Origin: Bradyrhizobium murdochi
GTDB taxonomy: Bacteria > Pseudomonadota > Alphaproteobacteria > Rhizobiales > Xanthobacteraceae
Reading direction: 5' to 3'
Assembly: GCF_000472965.1 (NCBI RefSeq)
Contig: NZ_AXAU01000002.1
Span: 1-64,000 of the forward strand
Length of the DNA stretch: 64,000 nucleotides
Below the pieces are notes generated by a model. The model made no database searches and was not told the DNA's origin. It saw only the letters and a list, made by a program, of their open reading frames with translations. The translations under genes and the position numbers were made by a program. This document shows, in pieces, positions 18,276-27,717 of this stretch (positions are counted from its first letter, which is position 1; every line of letters starts with the position of its first letter).

Positions 18276-19415
18276 GTGACATTCAGACCAGATCTGATGG
18301 AATCCGGGCCTGGCAGCCCGATTCTACTGCGTCCAGCCGCAGATGCGTCGTTCGCGTTGATTGATGATCGACCGGTCCTGTTCAGCGAGAAAAGCCAGCA
18401 GATCTATGAGCTAAATCAGATCAGCGCTTACCTGTGGTGCAAACTTCTTGACCAGAATAAACTCGAAACGATTGCTGATGAACTAAGCGAACTTGGGCTC
18501 GGCCGCGAGCAGGCGCGTAGTGTTCTGAGTCAAGCCCTGCAACAATGGCTTGATTTGGAACTTGTAGAAATGGAATGGAGGCTTCCATTTGCCAGCGCGC
18601 TCCAGACCCGATTAGCGCAGCGAGCAATCAGCATCAGAGCCTCTAACGAAGCATTGATCAAGTCTCTTGAGCCGCTCTTTTGCGACTTGAACCCGGGACC
18701 CGATCAAGCGGATATCACGATCGAAGTTGTAGAAGTCGGCGACGAGGTTCTCTTCCGCAACTGCAGAAAGAGTATCACTCGATGTCCCATCACGAGTTTG
18801 GCTCCTGCGATCAAGGCCGACCTCACTGAGCGCATCATTCTACAGGATCAGCCTGATTTCGCTCTGCATGCTGCTTCGCTGGTGTTTGGCGATAAAGGAC
18901 TGCTCTTATGCGGGCAGCCGGGCACCGGTAAATCGACCCTTGCGCTTCAGTTAGTCAGTAACGAGTACCGATATTGCGGTGATGACGTCGTTATGATTTC
19001 TCCAAACGGTCTTGCGCAAGGGCTTCTCTTCGCGCCCACCATCAAGCCGGGCACCTGGGAGGCGATTTCGAAAGCTCGCGACGATTTAAGTCATGCCACT
19101 GCCCATGACCGCACAGACGGCATACGCGTCCGGTATCTACCTGTAGCAGATGTGCATAAGGGAAGCTTCCAGGTCGAGTGGATTATCTTTCTCAAGAGAG
19201 TTGACGGGACGTCGGCAGAACTGACGCCCCTTGGACAAATCGAATCCATGCAGCGAGTGATCAACGGGTCTTTCGCTGCCAACGGCAAACTATCTCTGGC
19301 GGGGTTTGCAGCGCTGAAGAAAATAATCGGTGGGGCCGGATTATTTGAGCTGACCTATGCGGAGGCTGCTGACGCAGGACGTAAGCTGAGAGGTCTCTGT
19401 AATGGCTTTTCCTAG
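18276..19415 (+). CDS. PqqD-like / HPr-kinase-like fusion protein
   Basis: A 379-residue protein. Residues about 18-105 resemble PqqD-type peptide-binding domains (ALIDDRPVLFSEKSQQIYEL, NQISAYLWCKLLD). Residues about 190-370 resemble an HPr-kinase/phosphorylase core with a Walker A GQPGTGKST near 213-221 and a CGDDVVMI segment after it. In HPr-rel-A-type systems a PqqD protein, an HPr-kinase relative and a nucleotidyltransferase occur together; here the first two are fused and the third follows with a 14-base overlap. Start is GTG 18276 with GGAG six bases upstream. Inferred role: ATP-dependent modification of a peptide or protein. Confidence 0.8.
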   Translation: MTFRPDLMESGPGSPILLRPAADASFALIDDRPVLFSEKSQQIYELNQISAYLWCKLLDQNKLETIADELSELGLGREQARSVLSQALQQWLDLELVEMEWRLPFASALQTRLAQRAISIRASNEALIKSLEPLFCDLNPGPDQADITIEVVEVGDEVLFRNCRKSITRCPITSLAPAIKADLTERIILQDQPDFALHAASLVFGDKGLLLCGQPGTGKSTLALQLVSNEYRYCGDDVVMISPNGLAQGLLFAPTIKPGTWEAISKARDDLSHATAHDRTDGIRVRYLPVADVHKGSFQVEWIIFLKRVDGTSAELTPLGQIESMQRVINGSFAANGKLSLAGFAALKKIIGGAGLFELTYAEAADAGRKLRGLCNGFS

Positions 19416-20478
19416 CAGCACTCTGGTCAGGCTCTGCCAATGTCTCGGAGGCAACGCGCCCAGCAACCTGGATTGGATGGCTGTGTTGGAACTGGCCAAC
19501 AATACGCTAACAACCCCGCTTTTGATCGATCTGGTTCATCAACCTGATCAATCAGTTCCCGAGGATGTAAAGGCTTTCGTTCGAGAGATCTACCGGCGAA
19601 ACGCGCTTCGAAACGAGTTCCTAAGTGCTCAATTGGAAGAGGCGGTCGCGGCGCTTAATGAACGGAATGTAATACCGGTGCTGCTAAAGGGCTCAGCAAT
19701 CCTCGCAACAGCTGCTCCTGAACGTCGCGCAACGCGAATCATGGCTGATCTCGACATATTGGTCGAGCCCGATCAGATGGAGACGGCCCTGTGCGCGCTC
19801 TCCGACCTCGATTATCAGTGCCATTTTCGAACCCCGCCGGAGAGCAGAAAGCAATACACGGACCTAAAGCGACCGCGCGACGTCGGTATGATAGACCTAC
19901 ATCAAGCAGCGCCAGGTCCAGATTATTTCTATCGTTCTTCTGGACAATTGCTTGAACATTGCATGCCCGTATCGGTTGGCCGCGGGGCCGCTTATCTTCC
20001 GACACCGACCTTTCAAGCTTTCATGCTGATCATTCACGACCAATTTCAGGATCATGATTACTGGGTCGGCGAAGTAGATGTGCGACATCTGGTCGAGTTG
20101 AGAGACTTGGCTAACGCGGCACAAGGAATAGACTGGAACCGCCTGATGTCGTTTGCTCCGGGCCGCTTGGCACGAAACGCCATCGCAAAACAGCTAATCG
20201 CCCTGGCAGAATTTTTTGACGTTGACGTCCCTGTTGAACTTCGCAAACGGTTCATTCCACAGCTTCAGTTTAGAAGGCTATTGCTGCAGTCCCGTTTCCC
20301 TCTTGCACGTTGGCCACTCCTCGCGATTGCGATTCTTGACTACGGAAATTACAGGAAGGAGCTTGGAGCAGAATATCAGACTGATAGCCGAAGAAACGTA
20401 ACGTTGACCTTACCGCGAGCCGATACGCTGCGGCATTTCTTCGGACTCGTTGGCAATCACCGCATCGGGAAAGTGTAA
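19402..20478 (+). CDS. Nucleotidyltransferase family protein
   Basis: A 358-residue protein of the NTP_transf_5-like kind: LLKGSAILATA followed by RIMADLDILVEPDQMETAL (the DxD metal-binding pair is DLD), and later HDQFQDHDYW with helices to the C-terminus. Family members are usually found beside PqqD/HPr-kinase-like genes, as here, where it overlaps the preceding stop by 14 bases and must be translated with it. Substrate unknown. The 3' end is 77 bases from the convergent rfbD gene. Confidence 0.8.
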   Translation: MAFPSSTLVRLCQCLGGNAPSNLDWMAVLELANNTLTTPLLIDLVHQPDQSVPEDVKAFVREIYRRNALRNEFLSAQLEEAVAALNERNVIPVLLKGSAILATAAPERRATRIMADLDILVEPDQMETALCALSDLDYQCHFRTPPESRKQYTDLKRPRDVGMIDLHQAAPGPDYFYRSSGQLLEHCMPVSVGRGAAYLPTPTFQAFMLIIHDQFQDHDYWVGEVDVRHLVELRDLANAAQGIDWNRLMSFAPGRLARNAIAKQLIALAEFFDVDVPVELRKRFIPQLQFRRLLLQSRFPLARWPLLAIAILDYGNYRKELGAEYQTDSRRNVTLTLPRADTLRHFFGLVGNHRIGKV

Positions 20479-20555
20479 TGGCGGGACGCTCGCCTTGGCC
20501 TCGTATTCGAACTGCCTGGGCGACCCAGAAAGGCAGGCCGGGCCTGACGCGCCGT

Positions 20556-21470
20556 TTATCGAGGGGTTGAAACGTCATCTGCTGCAACGAAACCGTCAAG
20601 TTCCGGCGCCAATGCATCTCGCCAATTCGGCATTACCACACCAAACTCGTCCTTGAGGCGAGACAGGTCGAGGCGCGAATTGCTTGGCCGTTTGGCCTTC
20701 GTCGGAAAATCGGCAGTTGCGATTGGAACAACGGTTTCGACTTCGAGTTTAACGCCGCGGTATCGCAGACCTTCGACAATGGCGCTTGCAAATTCGTGCC
20801 AGCTAGTTTCCCCAGCACAAACGAGATTTACCACGCCACCTTTCCGCGCGAGCAGATCATTCAGGTTCGCGAGGTTCGGCAGCACGATGTCGGCAACCGC
20901 ATTACCAATCGCTCGAGCCGTCGTTGGCGCTCCGATTTGATCTGCGACGATGCGCAGCTCCTTGCGCTCGCAGGCCAGGCGCGCGATGGTGCGGAGGAAA
21001 TTGGTACCCTTGGCGGCGTATACCCAAGACGTGCGCGCGATCAGATGCGGTCCACCGGCCGCCATGATTGCCATGTCCCCTGCAAGCTTGCTCGCGCCAT
21101 AGACCGAGATTGGGCCCGTGGGGCTGTCCTCGCGACGCGGCGCATCACCGGAGCCGTCAAAAACGTAGTCTGTTGAGAAGTGAACGAGCGGCACGCGGTG
21201 CTTGGCCGCCCATTGCGCGATGACCTCGGGCCCTTTGGCATTAACGAGGAACGCAAGCTCGCGCTGCTCCTCGGCGCGATCAACGGCGGTATAGGCGGCC
21301 GGATTTACGATGAGATCGGGTCTGAAATGCTCGAGCCGGTCCGTTAACGTTTCCGGTTTCGACAGATCAAATTCGGAAGACGAAGGCGCTATAATTGTGC
21401 CTTGGCCAGTTAACAAGGGGCGCAATGCGCCGCCGACCTGGCCGCTCACTCCCGTCAACAAGATCCGCAT
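20556..21470 (-). CDS. rfbD: dTDP-4-dehydrorhamnose reductase
   Basis: A 304-residue short-chain reductase: N-terminal GVSGQVGGAL nucleotide-binding loop, NPAAYTAVDRAE, VHFSTDYVFDG and the catalytic YGASK motif. It carries out the last step of dTDP-L-rhamnose synthesis. Overlaps rfbC by one base, so the two are cotranscribed leftward. All four pathway genes are in this cluster, arranged as two divergent pairs. Rhamnose is used in LPS O-antigen and exopolysaccharide. Confidence 0.95.
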   Translation of the reverse strand: MRILLTGVSGQVGGALRPLLTGQGTIIAPSSSEFDLSKPETLTDRLEHFRPDLIVNPAAYTAVDRAEEQRELAFLVNAKGPEVIAQWAAKHRVPLVHFSTDYVFDGSGDAPRREDSPTGPISVYGASKLAGDMAIMAAGGPHLIARTSWVYAAKGTNFLRTIARLACERKELRIVADQIGAPTTARAIGNAVADIVLPNLANLNDLLARKGGVVNLVCAGETSWHEFASAIVEGLRYRGVKLEVETVVPIATADFPTKAKRPSNSRLDLSRLKDEFGVVMPNWRDALAPELDGFVAADDVSTPR

Positions 21471-22024
21471 CAGGTTTGCCCATACATCGGCAGATTCTTG
21501 ACGTCTTTCAGTAGCGGGGCATCGGCATCTTTGGCTGAAAGCGAGGGAGCTTCAATGCCCCAATTTATACCGATCGCGGGGTCGTTCCAGCGGATGGAGA
21601 CTTCATCCTTGGGGCTGTAAAGATCGTCACACTTGTAGAAGAAGTCTGCGGTCTCAGATAGGACGACAAAGCCATGTGCGAAGCCACGAGGAACCCACAA
21701 TTGCCGTCGGTTCTCCTCGCTCAATTCTACGGCAACATGGCGTCCGAAGCGCGGGCTCCCCACCCGCACATCCACCGCCACATCCAGAACCCGGCCGCGC
21801 AATGCAGTAACGAGCTTACCTTGGGTGAAGGGGTTTTGCAGGTGTAGCCCACGCAACACTCCATGGCTGGAGCGGGACATGTTGTCCTGCACAAATGGAA
21901 GGCTAATGCCGTGCTCTGCATAGCGCGGCAATTGGTAGGTTTCCAGGAAGAAACCGCGTTGGTCGCCAAACAGCCTCGGCTCCAGGATTAGGACCTCGGG
22001 AAGCGCTGTCGCAATAACGTTCAT
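21470..22024 (-). CDS. rfbC: dTDP-4-dehydrorhamnose 3,5-epimerase
   Basis: A 184-residue cupin enzyme with the family landmarks: GDQRGFFLETY, VQDNMSRSSHGVLRGLHLQN (catalytic His in RGLHLQ), VDVRVGSPRFG, and WVPRGFAHGFVVLSE. It makes dTDP-4-dehydro-L-rhamnose. First gene of the leftward pair; its promoter must lie in the AT-rich space shared with rfbA. Confidence 0.95.
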   Translation of the reverse strand: MNVIATALPEVLILEPRLFGDQRGFFLETYQLPRYAEHGISLPFVQDNMSRSSHGVLRGLHLQNPFTQGKLVTALRGRVLDVAVDVRVGSPRFGRHVAVELSEENRRQLWVPRGFAHGFVVLSETADFFYKCDDLYSPKDEVSIRWNDPAIGINWGIEAPSLSAKDADAPLLKDVKNLPMYGQT

Positions 22025-22082
22025 CTTGTCCGACCGAGCAACATTTCACGTTAGCCAAATACCAAATTTATCTAACAAGCAC

Positions 22083-22136
22083 CATTTAATATGCTATATT
22101 AAATGCGTCATATTTAATATGATTCAGTTAATTGAA
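22083..22136. promoter_or_regulatory. Palindromic AT-rich operator between rfbC and rfbA
   Basis: A perfect inverted repeat with 10-base arms, CATTTAATAT and ATATTAAATG, around GCT spans 22083-22105. A further ATTTAATATGATT copy follows at about 22112, then TTAATTGAATG. The motif ATTTAATATGCT also occurs upstream of the glycine-rich gene at 16930. This is probably a regulator site controlling both divergent rhamnose pairs. Confidence 0.55.
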
Positions 22137-22149
22137 TGTGAGAGGGCCT

Positions 22150-23025
22150 ATGAAGGGCATTATTCTCGCCGGAGGCACGGGTTCACGCCTCTATCCGGTG
22201 ACGACAGTTGTTTCGAAACAACTGCTTCCGGTCTTCGACAAGCCGATGATCTACTATCCTCTCTCGACCCTCATGCTGGGCGGAATCCAGGACATCCTGA
22301 TCATCTCTACCCCCCAGGACAAGCCGCTATTCGAGCGCCTTTTGGGTGACGGCTCACAGATCGGGGTGCGTTTTTCCTACCTTACACAGGCGTCTCCGCG
22401 AGGGATAGCGGATGCCTTTATCGTCGGTCGCGATTTCGTCGGCAATGATCCGGTTGCGCTGGTGCTTGGCGACAACATCTTCTATGGCAACGGCCTGGCT
22501 GAGCTGCTCTTGAATGCGACTGCCCGTAGGAAGGGCGCGACCGTCTTCGGTTATGTCGTCAAGACACCCGAGCAATATGGCGTCATTGAACTCGATGGCA
22601 GCGGCCGCGCGCTCTCTATCGAGGAAAAGCCGAAGCAGCCAAAGTCAAACTTGGCCGTCACAGGACTATATTTTTACGACAATGACGTTCTGAAGATTGC
22701 TGCCGAGCTCGAGCCATCGGCGCGCGGCGAGCTCGAGATCACCGACGTCAACAAGACTTATATGGAACGCGGCGATCTCTATGTGCAGGCGCTAGGTCGT
22801 GGCTTTGCGTGGCTCGACACCGGGACGCATTCCTCTCTCGTAGAGGCCAGCAACTTCGTCCAGGTCCTCGAGCAACGCCAGGGCCTGCGCATTGCATGCC
22901 CGGAAGAAATCGCGCTGCGGCAGGGCTACATCTCGCTCGAAGCTTTTGAGGCTTTGGCCGAGAGGACCGCCAAAAGCAGCTATGGCGAATATCTGAAATC
23001 TGTAGCCGCTTCCTTCAAACGGTAG
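22150..23025 (+). CDS. rfbA: Glucose-1-phosphate thymidylyltransferase
   Basis: A 291-residue nucleotidyltransferase with the signature [11 protein letters not shown] at residues 8-18, then [28 protein letters not shown] and [10 protein letters not shown]. It makes dTDP-glucose, the first step towards dTDP-rhamnose. Start at 22150 with GAGAGGG upstream. The rfbB gene follows after 26 bases. Confidence 0.95.
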   Translation: MKGIILAGGTGSRLYPVTTVVSKQLLPVFDKPMIYYPLSTLMLGGIQDILIISTPQDKPLFERLLGDGSQIGVRFSYLTQASPRGIADAFIVGRDFVGNDPVALVLGDNIFYGNGLAELLLNATARRKGATVFGYVVKTPEQYGVIELDGSGRALSIEEKPKQPKSNLAVTGLYFYDNDVLKIAAELEPSARGELEITDVNKTYMERGDLYVQALGRGFAWLDTGTHSSLVEASNFVQVLEQRQGLRIACPEEIALRQGYISLEAFEALAERTAKSSYGEYLKSVAASFKR

Positions 23026-23051
23026 ATGCGGGACATAGGGGCAAACTGATC

Positions 23052-24119
23052 ATGCGGTTTGGAGGCTGGACAATCTTCGTTACGGGAGGCGCAGGGTTCA
23101 TCGGATCCGCAGTCGTACGGCATCTGCTGCAAGGCACCCACGCAAAGGTCGTTAATATTGATAAGCTGACTTACGCGGCGAACCTTGAATCGCTACCCGG
23201 CACGGCCGGAAACATGAATTACTTCTTTGAGAAACAGTGCATTTGCGATGGGCTTGGCCTCCGTCGCCTGTTCGAGAAGTATCAGCCAGATGCAGTGATG
23301 AATCTCGCCGCCGAGAGTCATGTTGACCGATCGATCGATGGGCCTGCCGAATTCATTCAGACCAACGTAGTCGGTACTTTCACAATCTTGCAGGAAGCTT
23401 TGCGCCACTGGCGCTCGCTCTCGGGCGAGAAGCGCAAACGATTCCGCTTTTTGCACATTTCTACGGATGAGGTGTTCGGCTCACTTGGGAACGAGGGGTT
23501 CTTCATGGAGACAACGGCCTACGCGCCGAACTCTCCTTACTCCGCCAGCAAGGCATCCTCCGACCATCTGGTACGCGCGTGGCATCACACGTACGAACTT
23601 CCGACGCTGGTCACAAACTGCTCGAACAACTATGGACCCTACCATTTCCCGGAAAAACTAATCCCGCACATGATCATCAGGGGGTTGGCGGGCGAGTCCC
23701 TGCCCGTATACGGCGACGGAAAGAACATCCGCGATTGGCTCTATGTCGAGGATCACGCCAAGGCGTTAAGTCTGGTCCTAGAGCGGGGAAGTATAGGCGA
23801 GACCTACAACGTCGGTGGCCGTAACGAGCGCACCAATCTGTACGTGGTCGAACGAATCTGCGACCTGCTCGACGAGATCAGCCCGAACCCGAGCGGCTCC
23901 CACCGAAGTCTTATAAATTTTGTTCCCGACCGTCCTGGGCACGATCACCGTTATGCAATTGATGCCTCCAAGCTCGAGCGAGAGCTGGGATGGCGTGCGG
24001 AAGAGGATTTCGAAACTGGAATCTACAAGACAGTGCGCTGGTACGTCGATCACCAACCATGGTGGCGAGCGATTGCGAACCGGGGATACACGGCGAAGCG
24101 GATCGGATTGAATAGGTGA
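23052..24119 (+). CDS. rfbB: dTDP-glucose 4,6-dehydratase
   Basis: A 355-residue enzyme with a [11 protein letters not shown]-binding loop, [25 protein letters not shown] and the YSASK catalytic motif, all standard for RmlB. It converts dTDP-glucose to the 4-keto-6-deoxy sugar. Cotranscribed with rfbA; length is normal. The C-terminal [11 protein letters not shown] is usual for the family. Confidence 0.95.
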   Translation: MRFGGWTIFVTGGAGFIGSAVVRHLLQGTHAKVVNIDKLTYAANLESLPGTAGNMNYFFEKQCICDGLGLRRLFEKYQPDAVMNLAAESHVDRSIDGPAEFIQTNVVGTFTILQEALRHWRSLSGEKRKRFRFLHISTDEVFGSLGNEGFFMETTAYAPNSPYSASKASSDHLVRAWHHTYELPTLVTNCSNNYGPYHFPEKLIPHMIIRGLAGESLPVYGDGKNIRDWLYVEDHAKALSLVLERGSIGETYNVGGRNERTNLYVVERICDLLDEISPNPSGSHRSLINFVPDRPGHDHRYAIDASKLERELGWRAEEDFETGIYKTVRWYVDHQPWWRAIANRGYTAKRIGLNR

Positions 24120-24609
24120 GCAGAGTACACCAGCGGGCGACAACATCCGCTCGCACTAGAACGTAAGATGCCTCGGTCATCCAACTAACGACGACGCAAG
24201 TGGCTCGAGAGGAGAGTAAAGTCGTCTGAGTTGGCAGGGCTCGACGCTAACAAATCCGCCTCCCCCTTGGAATGCCACCAGTTTTCGGTCCAATTCGACT
24301 AGACATAGAACCCGCCCTCGAACCACGTTAGATTTGATGCATTAGACATTCTTTCAGCGCGCGTTCGGCAGTGGCCCTTTCAACTTTTGGGGAGGTCGCT
24401 TTTGTGATCAGAGAGCCTGCATCGGCTCGTTGACTCTCCTGATCGCAGGGCCGGAAGGAGATCTTATCGGGCCTCAATGGAGGCTCCACAATGCCGGTGG
24501 TCGAAGTAGACGGACCCCACGCTGCTGGCTCGCGTTAGTGTCTTGCGTACGCTGAGCCGCCGGCATGCGCGAAAGATGGATAAACGCGAAGAAAGCTGAA
24601 GAGGGATCA
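24120..24609. other. Intergenic region after rfbB
   Basis: No gene is supported. Short opposite-strand frames lack starts and domains. No clear terminator stem was found. Confidence 0.35.
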
Positions 24610-24891
24610 ATGACAGGAATCCGGCTAACTTTGCTCGTTGTCGCGAGCTCTTTTTTCACCCTCGCCGCTCAGGCCAGATGCGTTTGCCAATGTGTTGAGG
24701 GTCGCTTGCTACCGCGATGCACAACCAGCACCGATATTCCGCCCGCCTGCCCCTTGTCGGTCTGTGAAATGACGCCGCCATCCATTTCGCCGCCGATGCA
24801 GGTGCCACCCGTTGGCCGCTCCCAATGCTCGCAGCGTCAGGTCTTGAATCCCGCAACCAGACAATACGAATCGCGTGTTGTTTGCAACTGA
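24610..24891 (+). CDS. Small secreted cysteine-containing protein
   Basis: A 93-residue protein with a signal peptide (LTLLVVASSFFTLAAQA) and a mature domain with eight Cys (CVCQCVEGRLLPRC at the front, then CPLSVC, CSQRQVLNP and a terminal VVCN). I recall similar small periplasmic proteins with a Pro-rich centre in bradyrhizobia; function unknown. Start at 24610 with GAGGGA upstream. The cysteines probably form disulfides in the periplasm. Confidence 0.7.
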   Translation: MTGIRLTLLVVASSFFTLAAQARCVCQCVEGRLLPRCTTSTDIPPACPLSVCEMTPPSISPPMQVPPVGRSQCSQRQVLNPATRQYESRVVCN

Positions 24892-25215
24892 AGCGATTTT
24901 GCGAGCGTTCTCGAAAAGAGGTCTGCTTCAGCCCAGAATGAACATTACGAAAGCGATGGCGAACGAAAGCTGCGCAAATGATCCAGATCCCCACTCGCCG
25001 CTGTTCCCGATTTAACTCTTACCGCCCATATCAAGCTTAACGAGCGAATTCTGTTGCTCTCGATCTTCGTGCGGATAGCGTACACGACGCCGGACAACTG
25101 CCCCGTCCGGCTCAATGTGACGAAGCCGTCGGGCGGCTTACAGTCAGTTTCGTCCGCCGCTCGGTGACTTCGTTAGCGTATGGGGCCGCTAACGAAACTG
25201 CGCGGAGACGGCTCC
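24892..25215. other. Intergenic region
   Basis: No gene seen. The segment at 25029-25057 (ATCAAGCTTAACGAGCGAAT and flank) resembles 4297-4325, a diverged repeat of unknown origin. Confidence 0.3.
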
Positions 25216-25410
25216 ATGTTCACCGCAATTGACCCTCCTGAAGCGCAAAGCTTAAAGCCAGCAGGCGCGGAATTCTGGCATCTTTGGACCGTGATCTTTC
25301 CCAGGCGATCCATCACCGGCCGTCTCGTACGCGGACGCGTGTGGCGCCGACATGACGGCCGCCATTGGCAATACAAGAAATTCATCGAGTACGATGAGGA
25401 TGGAGAATGA
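25216..25410 (+). CDS. Small hypothetical protein upstream of broken PilZ gene
   Basis: A 64-residue basic protein (FWHLWTVIFPRRSITGRLVR, VWRRHDGRHWQYKKFIEYDE). The VWRRHDGR-W-YKKF pattern resembles small bradyrhizobial proteins I cannot name. Start chosen at 25216 with GGAGACGG upstream; 25180 is an alternative. Its TGA overlaps the ATG of the PilZ reading frame at 25407 (ATGA), which suggests the two were translated together before the PilZ gene broke. Confidence 0.5.
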   Translation: MFTAIDPPEAQSLKPAGAEFWHLWTVIFPRRSITGRLVRGRVWRRHDGRHWQYKKFIEYDEDGE

Positions 25411-25671
25411 TGCCGAGTCCTCGCAGCGATCGACGAGCAGTTTGCAGGGCAGGTGTCGGGAGAGGCGCGCTGCTGTTCTTCAAAGGGGCAGCCCGGCGCA
25501 CGCGGCTGCAAGGTCATTGACATCTCGGACTGTGGCGCAAAACTTCGGACACACAATCTATCGGTACTGCCGAGCACCTTCGAGCTGACCTTCGACAATT
25601 TTGAGACTATCCGAAGGTGCCGCCTGGTTTGGCGGGATGGCGAATTGCTCGGCATCGCTTTCGAAAATTAG
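25407..25671 (+). pseudogene. PilZ-domain gene with a probable frameshift
   Basis: The front half, from ATG 25407, encodes RSDRRAVCRAG and ALLFFKG, which holds the PilZ RxxxR motif; the back half, in the next frame, encodes CKVIDISDCGAKL and FELTFDNFETIRRCRLVWRD, which holds the DxSxxG motif and the rest of the domain. Removing one G from the run AAAGGGG at 25482-25488 would join both halves into a normal PilZ protein of about 87 residues. So this is either a true frameshift, a sequencing error in a homopolymer, or a slippery site. Only the back half (from about 25453) could be made as it stands. Confidence 0.65.
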
Positions 25672-25689
25672 AGGCTATGCCTCATCGCA

Positions 25690-25885
25690 TCCAATGAGCT
25701 GCGCGTCTGACTAGGAGGACTGGGGACTGCGAGACTTCGTCGGCCGACACCACCAGCTCAGCGGCTTGGCGCTTATAGCCATCCGTGAATGATCGACCTC
25801 GATGTTCTTCGATGCAACACCTCCGGGCTCTCTGAGTCTACTACAGGTGTCCACTCCTTCGGAGAAGATTCATCGGTGCTAGACT
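25690..25885 (-). mobile_element. IS3-type transposase OrfA remnant
   Basis: On the minus strand, pieces read KEWTPVVDSESPEVLHR and, after a frame change, SFTDGYKRQAAELVVSAD, matching the start of IS3-family OrfA proteins (the FTD-YKRQA-ELV helix). No stop-free gene, no OrfB and no inverted repeats are present. The left end joins at about 25745 directly to a short copy of the small-gene block found at 30.9 and 33.9 kb, so the remnant sits in that block. Confidence 0.5.
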
Positions 25886-26358
25886 AACGTCGGCGGCTCG
25901 AAGGTCTTGTTTTGCGGGAGTTCTTTCTTGTGCTTTCGACTATGGGGGCCGCGAACATCGGATACCGGTATCCAGCCGCGCTATGTCGATCCTCAAGCAA
26001 TTGGCGAAGCTGAAAGCCCGGGATTTCGACGGTTCACGGCTTCCGGTCGAGCTTCCGGCATTGGGCGAGAGCGTGTCCAACTTCCTCGCGAAGTAACTGA
26101 GACGGTACTGGCTCACACGTTATCGGCGACAAGGCGGAACAAGCGTACAGGCCTAGCGACGCATTTGATAAGCACCGCGAGCTTATGGAAGCTTGGCGGC
26201 GTACTGCGAGCCAAAAGTGTCTAGCAACGTCTTTCATATTGGTAAGCGAAAGACCCTTTAGAACGTCTACTGAATCGGGCCTGCCGGCTACTTCCGAAAC
26301 GGTTTGGCCGTGCGTGGCACCAACGTAACGGCACAACGCCCTTGCCGGCCCGGGCCGC
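25886..26358. other. Gene-free stretch
   Basis: Only overlapping short frames on both strands, none with domain features. Nothing else recognised. Confidence 0.3.
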
Positions 26359-27573
26359 TCAATGAATTCTCTTCTTGAGGTCTGCTGCAAGAATTGAAGC
26401 GAAGATGTAGAGTGAGGCTGGGCTAAAATGCATACTGTCGTATGCTTCAGGCTGACTGAAATCCATTCTCCTTCCCGGGAACTCCTGCTTCACCTGATTG
26501 ATTGCCGCTTCGGTTAGAGGCTCTGGAAACAGAACATTCATCTCGATAATTGGAATGCCCATAATCCGAGGCGAAGCCTTAATCCGGTCGATCGAGTCCA
26601 AGACATATTTGCTGATGAAGGAGTCCGCCTCCACGCTCGTTTTAAAAACCTTCTGTGTAACCAAAATGAAGGTAATGCCCCTGGCCTCTGCGTAGGCTTT
26701 CATCGTCAAGATATTATCAATTACCGCGTCAACTGTACCTTCGTAGCTATTCTTGTCGATCCAAATCCCCAACTCATCAGGAGTTGGCTTTACAAAAACG
26801 ATTTCATTTATGGAAGCAGCGGATAAAAACGCCTCCATCCGCTTATTGAAGAGAAGAGCTTGTACAAGACGAACCGTAAACGGCCAAATAAATATGTCCC
26901 GAGAATCGGGCTGTTTGATATTTGGAGCCTTGAATTCCCGGCGAACTGCAGTTCGAAAATGAGTATAGTCGCGCTTGAATTTTGGCCAGCGAGCCGCATG
27001 CCAAATGTCGTTCACCGGTAGATATGCCACAATCATATCCGCGTTGTAGGCAGACCCACTTGTAACTAGGTCAGCTACGTTTTCTTGTGAGGTATATCCT
27101 CCGGTTGCAGCGCTGATCGCATGAATATCTCGACTAAGTGTGCGACTAAGAAGCTCTGCCGTCAGAAACGGCCAGGGCTGAAAAGTTGTCGAACCGCCCA
27201 AGAAGAGAATACGATATTCGCCTTGCCCCTTCTTTCTACGCGATATGTCGCGGTCAATGGGCAACACGCCGTGCCCAAATTCGTTAAAGGAAATCCCTTG
27301 ATCAAATAAGGCGTAGTCATAAGAATTACCCGCCAATACATATGGTGGCATTCCTTTGCCCCAATAGCCATCCGCCGGCCAATACACATAGCTCTTGTAA
27401 GGATGGGCGAGTTGACCGCCACTCGCGGCTCCGGGTGGCAGTCCCATGTTCGGCTGAAGTGGCGTTACCGAAAACGTCAACGTGAGAAACGATAATGCTT
27501 CTAATAGACACACCAGCATTATTCCGACGATCATCGAAAATACGAGTTCTTTTCTCCCGTATCTATCCTTCAT
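26359..27573 (-). CDS. Membrane-anchored SGNH/GDSL-like hydrolase
   Basis: A 404-residue protein with an N-terminal membrane helix (FSMIVGIMLVCLLEALSFLT) and an SGNH-type core: ILFLGGSTTF (nucleophile Ser block) at about residue 122 and YDSMHFSPASLYIFA (Asp-x-x-His block) near the C-terminus. VAYLPVNDIWH may be the Asn block. Such enzymes often add or remove acetyl groups on glycans. It lies downstream of the carbamoyltransferase on the same strand, fitting a role in surface-glycan modification. Substrate not known. Confidence 0.7.
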   Translation of the reverse strand: MKDRYGRKELVFSMIVGIMLVCLLEALSFLTLTFSVTPLQPNMGLPPGAASGGQLAHPYKSYVYWPADGYWGKGMPPYVLAGNSYDYALFDQGISFNEFGHGVLPIDRDISRRKKGQGEYRILFLGGSTTFQPWPFLTAELLSRTLSRDIHAISAATGGYTSQENVADLVTSGSAYNADMIVAYLPVNDIWHAARWPKFKRDYTHFRTAVRREFKAPNIKQPDSRDIFIWPFTVRLVQALLFNKRMEAFLSAASINEIVFVKPTPDELGIWIDKNSYEGTVDAVIDNILTMKAYAEARGITFILVTQKVFKTSVEADSFISKYVLDSIDRIKASPRIMGIPIIEMNVLFPEPLTEAAINQVKQEFPGRRMDFSQPEAYDSMHFSPASLYIFASILAADLKKRIH

Positions 27574-27717
27574 CGTTTCGATTCCTAAGTTTATTGCAGA
27601 GGGAGAAGAACTGGGATCAAGCCTTCTCCACGTAAGCCGTAGTTTTTGGCGAAGAACTCACGGCGGCGTACTGCCCCCGGAGACGGTGGTAGCAGGCACG
27701 CCACTCCGGGCGCGCCG

